Shown: positions 1 through 6,506 of the stretch, piece by piece | Numbering within the stretch: the first letter of the stretch is position 1 | Layout of the letters: every line of letters starts with the position of its first letter | Position numbers and translations under genes: made by a program | Notes under the pieces: generated by a model | Databases searched by the model: none | Told to the model about the DNA's origin: nothing | What the model saw: only the letters and a program-made list of their open reading frames with translations | NCBI GenBank assembly: GCA_903913345.1 | Contig: CAIWLA010000263.1 | Location: 1 to 20,007 of the forward strand | Length of the DNA: 20,007 nucleotides | Direction of reading: 5' to 3' | DNA from: an uncultured Magnetococcales bacterium | GTDB lineage: Bacteria > Pseudomonadota > Magnetococcia > Magnetococcales > Magnetaquicoccaceae

Positions 1-132
1 GGTTCTGGCATGAGGCCAACTCAGCCAGGAGTGGATGGCTCCACCATGCGGCCCATTCTACCGCCCCGGTGCAGGGAATGCCATCGAATTCTGGATGGAC
101 CCGGAAAATCGCCCCTTTTCTTCATCCCCTCT
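1..132. other. Non-coding edge segment downstream of the efflux operon
   Basis: No convincing gene is seen here. The open frames through this stretch run on into the antisense of the outer-membrane factor gene and have no family resemblance. A small perfect hairpin (five-base arms GTGGA/TCCAC at about 32-45) lies downstream of the minus-strand operon. It is not followed by a T tract on that strand, so I do not call it a terminator. Confidence 0.5.
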
Positions 133-1578
133 TCATCCGTCCACCCATCCGCCCCCCAGACTTTTGTACACCGCAATCACCGTCCGGGCCAACTCGGCAC
201 AGGCCTTGACCAGACGATCCTGTGCGGCATAGAGGGCACGGTCGCTCTCCAGTACCTCCAGCCGTGAGGTCGCCCCTTCCCGATACCGTTCCTGGGCAAC
301 GGCCTGGGCATGCCGGCTTTGCGCCACCTCCTTGACCAGGGTTTGCACCCCTTTTTCCTGTTCGGTATAGGCAACGAGTGCCCGTTCAACGTCTGCCAAG
401 GCCGTCAGGAGGGTTTTCTGGTAGCTGGCCAATGCCGCCTGTTGTTGCGCATTGGCGGCATCCTGATTGGCCACCAGTGATCCATAGCTCAGAATCGGCC
501 ACAAAACACCCCCATTGACCAGCCAGGATTTGCTCTCTCCGGTGGCCAAATCGCTGGTGCTGGTGCTCAGGGCACCGAAAAAGGTTTTCAAGGACAGGTT
601 GGGGAAAAAACGGGCCGCCGCCACCCCCTGCTGGGCCGTGGCCACCGCCAACTGACGTTCGGCGATACGGATATCGGGCCGCTGGGTCATGACCGCCGCA
701 GGGGCCGCCAGCACCGGCGTCTCTGCGCCCGGAATGGGTGCCTCCAGTGCGATCAGGGAATGGGTGGCACCCGGCGGCTCCCCCAACAAGAGATCCAGAC
801 TGTATTCCGCTTGTGCCAGGAGGGTGCGCAAGGCGGGCAATGCCGTCTGTGCCTGTTCCAGCGCGGCCTCTGCCTGGATCACCTCCAGGCGCGGCGATTG
901 CCCCACCGCAAACCGTTGTTGGGTCAGGGCCACCGTTTTTTCATCGGCAGCGACCAGGGCCTCGGCCAGCGTCCCCTGGGCCTGATATTGCCGAATGGCG
1001 ACATAGGTGCGTGCCACTTCGGCCAGCAGGGAGACCCGAACATCGTCACGCGAGGCCTCGGCAGACTGCCGGCGCGCCTCCGCCGACTCTTCGGCACGGC
1101 GATTGCCACCGAACAGATCCAACTCCCAACTGGCATCAAAGCCGGTCTGGAAAAACGAGTAGGGGGTATGGAGCAGATCGGCAAACGGGGTGGCGTTGCC
1201 GCCGGGCAAGGTCATCTGGTTGACCTCGCGGGTGGCACCACCCCGAATCGAACCGGAGGGCAGCAGGGCCGCCGAGGCCAAGGCGACACCGGCCCGTGCC
1301 TCCGACAAACGGGCCTCGGCGATGGTCAGGTCCATATTGCCAGCCGCCGCCTGGTCGATCAATTGGGTCAAAACGGGATCGTGGAAATGGTCCCACCAGT
1401 GTCGATCCTGCTCGGCCTTGGTCGAGGCGGGCAATCCCTCACCGGCATTCCAGGCCGAGGGCAAGGGGGTGGCCGGTGGTCGGTAGTCGGGGCCGACCGT
1501 GCATCCGGTCAACGACAGTGCCCCCCCGATGCACAGAAAAGAGAGGGCGAGGGACCAAATCCGGGCGGGTCTGCTCAT
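133..1578 (-). CDS. NodT/OprM-family efflux outer-membrane lipoprotein
   Basis: Outer-membrane channel of a tripartite efflux pump; it should trimerise and connect with the periplasmic adaptor encoded upstream to export drugs or toxic metabolites. The 481-residue product starts with a basic, hydrophobic lipoprotein signal ending in a lipobox LTGC with Cys at residue 26, followed by VGPDYRPP, the typical start of mature NodT-type factors. Two repeated long helical halves rich in Ala, Gln and Glu follow (Q-x-E-A-x-L-x-Q-A patterns near residues 230-245, A-x-A-Q-E-R-Y-x-E-G-x-x-x-x-L-E-V-L near 425-445), as expected for the TolC-like fold. The ATG overlaps the stop of the DHA2 transporter gene by 4 bp (ATGA), so it is the last gene of an emrA-emrB-omf operon. 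The exact substrate cannot be read from the sequence. Confidence 0.93.
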   Translation of the reverse strand: MSRPARIWSLALSFLCIGGALSLTGCTVGPDYRPPATPLPSAWNAGEGLPASTKAEQDRHWWDHFHDPVLTQLIDQAAAGNMDLTIAEARLSEARAGVALASAALLPSGSIRGGATREVNQMTLPGGNATPFADLLHTPYSFFQTGFDASWELDLFGGNRRAEESAEARRQSAEASRDDVRVSLLAEVARTYVAIRQYQAQGTLAEALVAADEKTVALTQQRFAVGQSPRLEVIQAEAALEQAQTALPALRTLLAQAEYSLDLLLGEPPGATHSLIALEAPIPGAETPVLAAPAAVMTQRPDIRIAERQLAVATAQQGVAAARFFPNLSLKTFFGALSTSTSDLATGESKSWLVNGGVLWPILSYGSLVANQDAANAQQQAALASYQKTLLTALADVERALVAYTEQEKGVQTLVKEVAQSRHAQAVAQERYREGATSRLEVLESDRALYAAQDRLVKACAELARTVIAVYKSLGGGWVDG

Positions 1579-3170
1579 TTTGCCTCCTGAGGCACAACGG
1601 CAACGGGGGCAACCGATCTCGAATGGATTTTGTTGCGCGGCAGAAAAAAGGTCCAGACGATCAACAGGCCAGTCACCAGGGCAAACAGTTGAAAGGCATC
1701 GCTGTAGGCGAGGATGACCGATTGATGGATCAAAAGCTGGTACAGACTGCCCGTCGCGGTCGCGGACGCCTCCCCTGGGGTGAGGCCACCCGCCATCAGG
1801 GCATGGGTGGCCGAGGCCAAAGAGGCTTGATAGACGCCATCGCTCGCCACCAGGTGTTCCGCCAGTTGGGTTTGATGGACCGGCTCGCGCTGGGTCAGAT
1901 AACTCAAAATGATCGCAATGCCAAAGCTGCCGCCCAGATTGCGCATCAGCGAATAGAGGGCCGATGCCTTGTTGCTCTTCTCCTTTGGGATGGCACTGAA
2001 GGCCATCGTGCTGATCGGCACGAACAGGAAAGGCAGTCCAGAGACCTGCAAAATACGCATCAAAACGAAGGTATAATAATCGGTTTGCGGCGTCAAGAGA
2101 GAGGTCATGACCATGCCGAGGGTGGTCAGGGTCATGCCGAAGGCGATCAGGTGGCGGGCCTGGATCTTGTTGACCAGTTTGCCGACAATCGGCATCAGCA
2201 CGATGACGGCCAGACCGCCCGGCGACAGGACCATTCCGGCCAGCGTGGCGTCATAACCGAATCGGGATTGCAGCAACATGGGCAGCAGGGTGGAGGAGCC
2301 ATACAGGACAAATCCCACAAAAAAGATCATCAGACAGGCGGGACCGAAATAGATATCGCGCAGCAGGCGCAGATCGACAACAGGCTCTTTCTGACGCAGC
2401 AGCCACCAGACAGCGGCGGTCAGAGAGAGTCCCGCGATGACCAAAAAGGCAATGATAAAATGGCTGGCGAGCCAATCCTCTTCCTGCCCCTTGTCCAGGA
2501 CGATTTGCAGGGCACCAAGCCCAAGGGCGAGCAGGCCCATCCCGATATAATCGATGGAGAGTGCCCCTTTGGCCCTGGCATGGGGCGGATCGATGACCAA
2601 TGCCCTGACCAGAAAAATGGCCAACAGACCGACCGGGACATTCATGAAAAATATCCACCGCCAATCAAAATTGTCGGTGATATAGCCGCCCAGGGTTGGC
2701 CCCAGAATCGGCGCGACGACCATGGTGATGCCGGTGATGCCGAAGGCGACGCCGCGTCTTTCCGGTGGAAAGCTGTCCATGATGATGGCCTGCTGCATCG
2801 GCTGCAATCCGCCGCCCGCCAGCCCTTGCACCAGACGAAAGAGAATCAGCATGGGCAAGGAGGAGGCCAGACCGCACGCCAGGGAGGCGGCGGTAAAACC
2901 GGCAATGCAGAGCATGAAAAACAGCTTGCGCCCCATCACCCCCGCCAACCAACCCGACAAAGGGAGGACAATACCGTTGGCGACGAGGTAGGAGGTCAGC
3001 ACCCACGCGCTCTCGTTTTGACTGGCGGCCAGACTTCCGGCGATGTGAGTTAATGAGACATTGGTGATGGTGGTATCCAGCACCTCCATGAAGGCCGCCA
3101 GACTGACGACCACGGCAATCAGCATGGGATGTGCCGGCAGGCGCGTCTGGGAGAGGCTCTCCGCAGCCAT
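1575..3170 (-). CDS. emrB: DHA2-family (EmrB/QacA) drug:proton antiporter, MFS
   Basis: Inner-membrane proton-driven multidrug exporter. The 531-residue protein has about 14 hydrophobic segments, the number expected of DHA2 transporters. Visible signatures are motif D1 in TM1 (MEVLDTTITNVSL, near residues 28-40), motif A in the loop between TM2 and TM3 (GWLAGVMGRK, near 73-82), a motif B-like segment with Arg (LFRLVQGLAGGG) and motif C in TM5 (GPTLGGYITDNFDWRW, about residue 155 onward), which marks antiporters. It starts 3 nt after the adaptor gene's stop and overlaps the next gene by 4 bp, so the three proteins should form one EmrAB-TolC-like pump. Use of the emrB symbol is by family; orthology to the E. 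coli gene is not shown. Confidence 0.93.
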   Translation of the reverse strand: MAAESLSQTRLPAHPMLIAVVVSLAAFMEVLDTTITNVSLTHIAGSLAASQNESAWVLTSYLVANGIVLPLSGWLAGVMGRKLFFMLCIAGFTAASLACGLASSLPMLILFRLVQGLAGGGLQPMQQAIIMDSFPPERRGVAFGITGITMVVAPILGPTLGGYITDNFDWRWIFFMNVPVGLLAIFLVRALVIDPPHARAKGALSIDYIGMGLLALGLGALQIVLDKGQEEDWLASHFIIAFLVIAGLSLTAAVWWLLRQKEPVVDLRLLRDIYFGPACLMIFFVGFVLYGSSTLLPMLLQSRFGYDATLAGMVLSPGGLAVIVLMPIVGKLVNKIQARHLIAFGMTLTTLGMVMTSLLTPQTDYYTFVLMRILQVSGLPFLFVPISTMAFSAIPKEKSNKASALYSLMRNLGGSFGIAIILSYLTQREPVHQTQLAEHLVASDGVYQASLASATHALMAGGLTPGEASATATGSLYQLLIHQSVILAYSDAFQLFALVTGLLIVWTFFLPRNKIHSRSVAPVAVVPQEAK

Positions 3171-3173
3171 GGG

Positions 3174-4216
3174 TCAATCCTGCGGGTGGGTGATGACGGT
3201 GGGCACAACGGACATCCCTGGACCCAGGGTCAACGCGGGATCGGGGAGGGCATCCAGGAGAATTTTGACGGGGACGCGCTGGACCACTTTGACAAAGTTG
3301 CCGGTGGCATTTTCCGGAGGAAAGAGCGAGAAAAAGGCCCCCGAACCCGACTGAATACTCTCCACCTTGCCGGTGATCGGCCGGTCGGGATAGGCATCCA
3401 CATGGATCGTCACCGGCAGTCCGGGATGGATATGGCGCAGTTGGGTCTCCTTGAAATGGGCCACGACCCACACATTCAGGCCGATCAGCGCGGCCAATGC
3501 CTGTCCCGTCTGCACATAGTTGCCCCGTGCCACCCCCCGTTTGGCAATATGGCCATCGATGGGGGCCATCACCCGCGTGTTGGCCAGATCCTGTTCGGCC
3601 TGGGCCAGATCGGCCTCGGCCTGCCGGATCTGTGCCTCCCGCTGCGCGCTGTCGGCCTGGGCCTGGGCGATGGCCTTCGGGGCCGTGGCGGCCCCCGCCA
3701 TTTGGCCTGGGCATCCAGGAGATTGGAATGGGCCGTCTTTTCGGTGGCCAGGGCCAGTTCCAGTTGTTCCTGGCTGCGGGCCTCGTTGCTCAACCGTTGC
3801 ATGCGACGCAACCCCTGGACCGCCTTGTTCCAGGCGGCCTGGGCGGCCACCACCTGGGCCTGCGCGGCATTCAGGTTGGAGGGGGCCGAAATGCCCGTCG
3901 TCTCCGCATGTTGATACGCGGCCTGGGCAGCGGCCTTGGCCGCCTCCAGGACCGCCTGGGCACGGTTGCGGCGGATTTCATAATCGGTGGGATCAATCTC
4001 CAGCAGAATATCGCCCGCATTCACCCGCTGGTTGTCATCGATGTTTAGCGTTTTGACATAACCGGCGACCTTGGGGCTGATGGTGACGACAAGGCCGTTG
4101 ATGGCGGCATCATCGGTCGATTCCTCGTAGCGGTGGGTATACACATGAAACAACCCCGCACCCAGTGCACCGAGGAGCACCAGAAGGAGGAAAAAACGGA
4201 CGAAAGCGGTTTTCAT
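3174..4216 (-). pseudogene. emrA: EmrA/HlyD-family periplasmic adaptor, broken by a 1-nt frameshift
   Basis: Membrane-fusion protein of the efflux pump, anchored by one N-terminal TM helix (about residues 5-23 after the ATG at 4216). The first part holds the biotinyl-lipoyl-like half (YEESTDDAAINGLVVTISPK, then VNAGDILLEIDPTDYE) and an Ala/Gln-rich coiled coil. Its frame is lost near 3701-3703: AAATGG is read as Lys-Trp, whereas the conserved continuation (QADLAQAEQDLANTRVMAPI, then DGHIAKRG) lies in another frame beginning at ATG 3701. Adding one A to the AAA run would restore a single protein of about 347 residues, close to the usual adaptor size. Either the gene is inactivated or this is a sequencing error. 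No Shine-Dalgarno precedes ATG 3701, so independent start of the second half is unlikely, and no classical slippery heptamer is seen. An alternative upstream start at 4312 adds only unlikely basic residues. Confidence 0.85.
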
Positions 4217-4586
4217 GGTGTTTCCATCCCTGTTGTGCGGACGGGACAGTCCCGGTATGCGTTTATCCCGTTTGGCCGATGTGGTCCGCCCCCGCCCCAC
4301 CCGTTGCCGCAAGGTTCCTCAATCGTGGCCGGTCTGTCAAGAACTCATCACAGAATCGGAAGAGTTTTTAATGCGCAGATCCCGGTCCAGGCTGCAAGCC
4401 AGGGCCGGAAATGACCCGGAGAGGATTCGCCGCCTGGATCAGGACAACTCCTTTGCCTTCTCACGATGGGTGGGATAGACTTGTTCGAGGTGACAGACCC
4501 TGTTTCAACCCGGCAAATCAGGGGGGACAACCGGGAAAGGAGTGGCAGTCGTGTTTCGTTTCATGTCGGAAAAAACGGGAGAGGCC
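4217..4586. other. Divergent intergenic region between the efflux operon and the first TA module
   Basis: About 370 bases without a convincing gene. It separates the minus-strand efflux operon from the plus-strand antitoxin gene, so it should hold both promoters. On the minus strand a perfect TTGACA lies at 4340-4335, but nothing at the right spacing resembles a good -10 box. On the plus strand the repeat at 4433-4491 carries a reasonable promoter. No regulator gene for the pump is present. Confidence 0.5.
4433..4491 (+). repeat. Promoter-bearing repeat, copy A (upstream of tacA-like gene)
   Basis: The first 53 bases (4433-4485) are identical to 5662-5714, and 4441-4491 matches 5720-5770 with five differences. 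Inside lies a sigma70-like pair: TTGCCT at 4453-4458 and TAGACT at 4476-4481, 17 bases apart. It lies about 100 bases before the antitoxin start. The copies precede two toxin-antitoxin modules of different families, so the repeat is probably a duplicated or mobile promoter segment, not just part of one gene's leader. Confidence 0.8.
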
Positions 4587-4880
4587 ATGAAAACATTGAG
4601 CGAAGTAACGGGCCGACGGTCGTTAAGCCGCTTGCAGATACGGGTCGCTTCAGATCGGCGCAATCTGTTGGAACGGGCAGCCATGTTGACCGGGCGATCT
4701 CTGACGCAGTTTGTCCTCGATAGTGCGGAACAAGCGGCGGTACGGGCCATTGAGGCGCAGCATATATTGCGCTTGACCCAACGCGATAGCGATTTTCTGG
4801 TCACGGCCCTGCTTGATCCATCCGTGCCAGGGGAACGGTTGCGCGCCGCCGCCACCCGTTACCAGGACACCATGGGTTGA
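4587..4880 (+). CDS. TacA-like antitoxin, DUF1778 ribbon-helix-helix family
   Basis: Antitoxin that should bind and neutralise the GNAT toxin encoded next and repress their shared promoter through an N-terminal ribbon-helix-helix domain. The core matches the DUF1778 pattern: RLQIRVASDRRNLLERAA, then MLTGRSLTQFVLDSAEQAA, then the C-terminal toxin-neutralising part with HILRLTQRDSDFLVTALLDP. I chose ATG 4587 (97 residues, the usual size), preceded by GGGAGAGG; GTG 4551 with AAGGAG at good spacing and ATG 4563 are alternatives that add a short extension. The stop is 3 nt before the toxin start. Less likely alternative: a stand-alone RHH regulator. Confidence 0.88.
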   Translation: MKTLSEVTGRRSLSRLQIRVASDRRNLLERAAMLTGRSLTQFVLDSAEQAAVRAIEAQHILRLTQRDSDFLVTALLDPSVPGERLRAAATRYQDTMG

Positions 4881-4883
4881 TAC

Positions 4884-5411
4884 GTGACACCATCGCCTCT
4901 CCTGCTGATTGAATCACTTGCTTCTCAACATGACCGGCACGGTTTCCACTCTGGTGTTGTTGCGCTGGATCGATATTTGATCCAACAAGCGGGACAGGAT
5001 GTCAAACGGCATATTGCCGCACCATTCGTGCTGATTGACCCCGCAACCCGGAAGATTGCCGGATATTACACACTCTCGGCCTTTGCCATCGCTCCACACA
5101 ATCTCCATCCCGATATGGCCAAACGATTGCCGCGTTATCCGCTTGTTCCAGCCACGCTGCTTGGTCGTTTAGCGGTCGATGTCCTTTTTCAGGGACGGGG
5201 ATACGGCGAAATTTTGCTGCTGGATGCCCTGCATCGGACGTTCATGCACTCGGCCAATGTGGCCACGATTGGCGTTGTTGTCGAAGCCCACGATGAACGT
5301 GCTGCCACATTTTATCAACACTTTGAGTTCAAACCCTTCCCGGACCACCCACAACAACTGTTCCTCTCCCTCTCCCTGATAGCGCAACTCTTTTCTCGTA
5401 ATGCGCACTAA
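4884..5411 (+). CDS. TacT-like GNAT acetyltransferase toxin
   Basis: Predicted toxin of a type II module. TacT-family enzymes use acetyl-CoA to acetylate the amino group of aminoacyl-tRNAs and stop translation. The 175-residue protein has the GNAT core: strand LGRLAVDV followed by the acetyl-CoA-binding loop QGRGYGE (fits Q-x-x-G-x-G; about residues 102-108), an alpha helix LLLDALHR, and the C-terminal FYQHFEFKPFPDHPQQLFL segment, where the Tyr is the usual catalytic position in this family. The start is GTG 4884; no better ATG exists before the conserved N-terminus. It forms an operon with the DUF1778 antitoxin. Its TAA overlaps the first bases of a palindromic repeat element that begins at about 5409. 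The target tRNA cannot be told from the sequence. Confidence 0.88.
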   Translation: MTPSPLLLIESLASQHDRHGFHSGVVALDRYLIQQAGQDVKRHIAAPFVLIDPATRKIAGYYTLSAFAIAPHNLHPDMAKRLPRYPLVPATLLGRLAVDVLFQGRGYGEILLLDALHRTFMHSANVATIGVVVEAHDERAATFYQHFEFKPFPDHPQQLFLSLSLIAQLFSRNAH

Positions 5412-5580
5412 CGTTACGGCCTTGATCATCGTTTGGGCCACGAACCCTCCTGGATGCCCGCCTTCGCCGACATGACGAGAATGGGTATGACACGAAATTC
5501 GCTCGTCATTCCCGCAAAAGCGGGAATCCAGGGTTCGCTGACTGAATGGCCGAAACGATGATCAAGGCCAACGTTACGGA
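5409..5580. repeat. Palindromic MITE-like element with long imperfect inverted arms
   Basis: The left end (5409-5440, taacgttacggccttgatca...) and the right end (5547-5580) are imperfect inverted copies of roughly 30 bases. A second matching pair lies inside (cgaaccct..tggat.cccgc on the left; its complement with cccgc and agggttcg at about 5509-5537 on the right). The right arm also contains a perfect hairpin, ATTCCCGC-AAAA-GCGGGAAT, at 5509-5528. The whole 170 bases could fold into one long cruciform or hairpin. No open frame or transposase is inside, so it is non-autonomous. The core resembles the CATTCCCGCnnnnGCGGGAAT dispersed repeats found in many proteobacterial genomes. It lies exactly at the 3' end of the GNAT toxin gene and could also act as a transcription terminator. 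Confidence 0.75.
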
Positions 5581-5661
5581 ACCGTTGTTGGCCGCCATTG
5601 TCTGTAGTGGTGCATGTCCGTTGATCATGCGTACAGATCTCCGCCTTGTGGGCAATCCGAC

Positions 5662-5719
5662 CCTGGATCAGGACAACTCCTTTGCCTTCTCACGATGGGT
5701 GGGATAGACTTGTTTGACT
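5662..5719 (+). repeat. Promoter-bearing repeat, copy B
   Basis: The first 53 bases (5662-5714) are identical to copy A at 4433-4485, including TTGCCT (5682-5687) and TAGACT (5705-5710) with a 17-base spacer. It is followed directly by copy C, giving a tandem pair with a 50-base period upstream of the second toxin-antitoxin module. Confidence 0.8.
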
Positions 5720-5770
5720 AGGACAACTCCGTTGCCTTCCCACGATGGGTGAGATAGCCTTGTCCGAGGT
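5720..5770 (+). repeat. Promoter-bearing repeat, copy C (diverged)
   Basis: This is the second unit of the tandem pair and matches copy A in 46 of 51 positions. It keeps TTGCCT (5732-5737) but has TAGCCT (5755-5760) as the -10-like box. Its right end (cgaggt) matches copy A better than copy B does, so it probably derives from an A-like full unit. It is the copy nearest the Unstab_antitox gene, about 85 bases before its start. Confidence 0.75.
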
Positions 5771-5820
5771 GGGGGATAACCGGGAAAGAGCGGAAGAAAA
5801 AAGGGCCATTGAGGCGTAGC
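5771..5820 (+). pseudogene. Fossil fragment of a tacA-like antitoxin leader and gene
   Basis: Two short stretches match the first module: ggataaccgggaaagag (from about 5774) resembles the leader of the tacA-like gene at about 4525-4541, and gggccattgaggcg (5803-5816) is identical to 4744-4757 inside that gene, with 17 of 18 bases matching through 5820. The material between them is missing. This looks like the internally deleted remains of a duplicated first module, now serving as leader of the second module. It encodes nothing intact: the matching frame meets TAG directly after the Arg-Ala-Ile-Glu-Ala codons. Confidence 0.5.
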
Positions 5821-5853
5821 GCGTATTTCGGGAAAATGGGATGTCAGGAGACC

Positions 5854-6072
5854 ATGACGGACAACAGTACAGCCACCATTAAAGAACAAGCCTGCAAACT
5901 GAATCCGTTGGCACGCATGGATCTGGTGGATGCCATTCTGAGCAGCCTGGACGAACCGGACCGAGAAATAGATCAATTGTGGTCCTGGGAGGCCGAAGAG
6001 CGTCTTGCCGCCTACCGCCGGGGGGAGATGAAAGCCATTTCCCTGGATGACGTTCTGACCAAATATCGATGA
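5854..6072 (+). CDS. Unstab_antitox-family (addiction module) antitoxin
   Basis: Short, acidic, probably protease-sensitive antitoxin of a RelE/ParE-type module (PF09720-like). The 72-residue product shows the family pattern: LNPLARMDLVDAILSSLDEP near the N-terminal third, then LWSWEAEERLAAYRRGEMKA and ISLDDVL near the C-terminus. These proteins wrap around the toxin and may help repress the operon. ATG 5854 has AGGAG just upstream (short spacing); a TTG at 5809 would extend it into repeat debris and is rejected. The stop overlaps the toxin start by 4 bp (ATGA), which fits coupled translation. Confidence 0.88.
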   Translation: MTDNSTATIKEQACKLNPLARMDLVDAILSSLDEPDREIDQLWSWEAEERLAAYRRGEMKAISLDDVLTKYR

Positions 6073-6362
6073 TCCGCTTTCTTGAAGCGGCACAAAAGGA
6101 ACTGGATGAGGCGATGGCATTCCATGAGGCGCAAGCTCACGGCCTTGGTCGCCTGTTCCTGGCCGAGTTGCTGGTGGCCATGGAACTGGTTCGCCGCCAT
6201 CCAATGGCCTGGCATCCCATCAGTACCAACACCCGTCGGTGCCGTTTGCGGCGTTTTCCCTACGGGTTGATCTATTCCATGGAGGGACCGGAAATCCTGA
6301 TCATAGCCGTTGCCCATCTGCACCGTCGCCCAGGGTACTGGCGCGACCGTTTGCAAGGGTAA
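6069..6362 (+). CDS. RelE/ParE-family toxin
   Basis: Toxin partner of the preceding antitoxin. The 97-residue protein follows the ParE/RelE plan: N-terminal helices (AAQKELDEAMAFHEAQ, then GLGRLFLAELLVAMELV), then beta strands with RRCRLRRFPYGLIYSMEGPE and the closing IIAVAHLHRRPGYWRDR, which is very typical of ParE-like toxins. ParE proteins poison DNA gyrase, whereas RelE proteins cleave mRNA on ribosomes; the sequence favours the ParE subfamily but does not prove the target. It starts inside the antitoxin stop codon (4-bp overlap). It is the last gene of the island before ubiV. Confidence 0.9.
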   Translation: MIRFLEAAQKELDEAMAFHEAQAHGLGRLFLAELLVAMELVRRHPMAWHPISTNTRRCRLRRFPYGLIYSMEGPEILIIAVAHLHRRPGYWRDRLQG

Positions 6363-6433
6363 TGGAATCAGGCACCGATCAGGAAGAGTGGCAGTAGCCA
6401 CGAAAAGTCGGGCCACTGCCCCATTGCGGTACT

Positions 6434-6462
6434 TTGCGTCCACACCCTGGGTGCGCTAAACT
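6434..6462 (+). promoter_or_regulatory. Possible sigma70-like promoter for ubiV
   Basis: TTGCGT at 6434-6439 and TAAACT at 6457-6462 are separated by 17 bases and lie 45 bases before the ubiV ATG. Each box matches consensus only partly, so this is a candidate and not a firm call. Confidence 0.35.
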
Positions 6463-6478
6463 CTCTGTCGTCTCCCAA

Positions 6479-6492
6479 TTGATCGCCATCAG
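6479..6492 (+). promoter_or_regulatory. FNR/Anr-like box before ubiV
   Basis: TTGAT-CGCC-ATCAG matches nine of ten defined bases of the FNR consensus TTGAT-N4-ATCAA. It ends 14 bases before the ubiV start and runs into the AGGAG ribosome-binding site (6491-6495). UbiV serves oxygen-independent ubiquinone synthesis, so control by an oxygen sensor makes sense. The position downstream of the guessed promoter would suit repression, or activation from elsewhere, better than classic activation at -41.5. Confidence 0.4.
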
Positions 6493-6506
6493 GAGCGTTG
6501 TTCGTC

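Noticed and set aside
1732..1743. TTGATGGATCAA as an FNR site
   Set aside because: The half-sites are two bases apart instead of four, and it lies inside the emrB-like coding sequence.
1296..3053. Long plus-strand open frame (585 codons) opposite the emrB-like gene
   Set aside because: It is antisense to a clear MFS transporter; its product is low-complexity, rich in Gln, His, Gly and Arg, with no domain, as expected of a GC-rich shadow.
3174..3701. The second half of the adaptor as an independent gene
   Set aside because: It starts in the middle of the coiled coil with no Shine-Dalgarno; a one-base fix joins it with the first half.
2665..3714. Minus-strand frame spanning the adaptor/transporter junction
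   Set aside because: It is the wrong frame of two recognisable proteins; Gly/Arg/Pro-rich without a domain.
5169..5441. Minus-strand frame opposite the GNAT toxin, reaching into the palindromic element
   Set aside because: No motif, and it overlaps a well-supported toxin.
5409..5770. A CRISPR array formed by the repeats between the TA modules
   Set aside because: Only tandem 50-base units and one palindrome are present; no regular repeat-spacer pattern and no cas gene.
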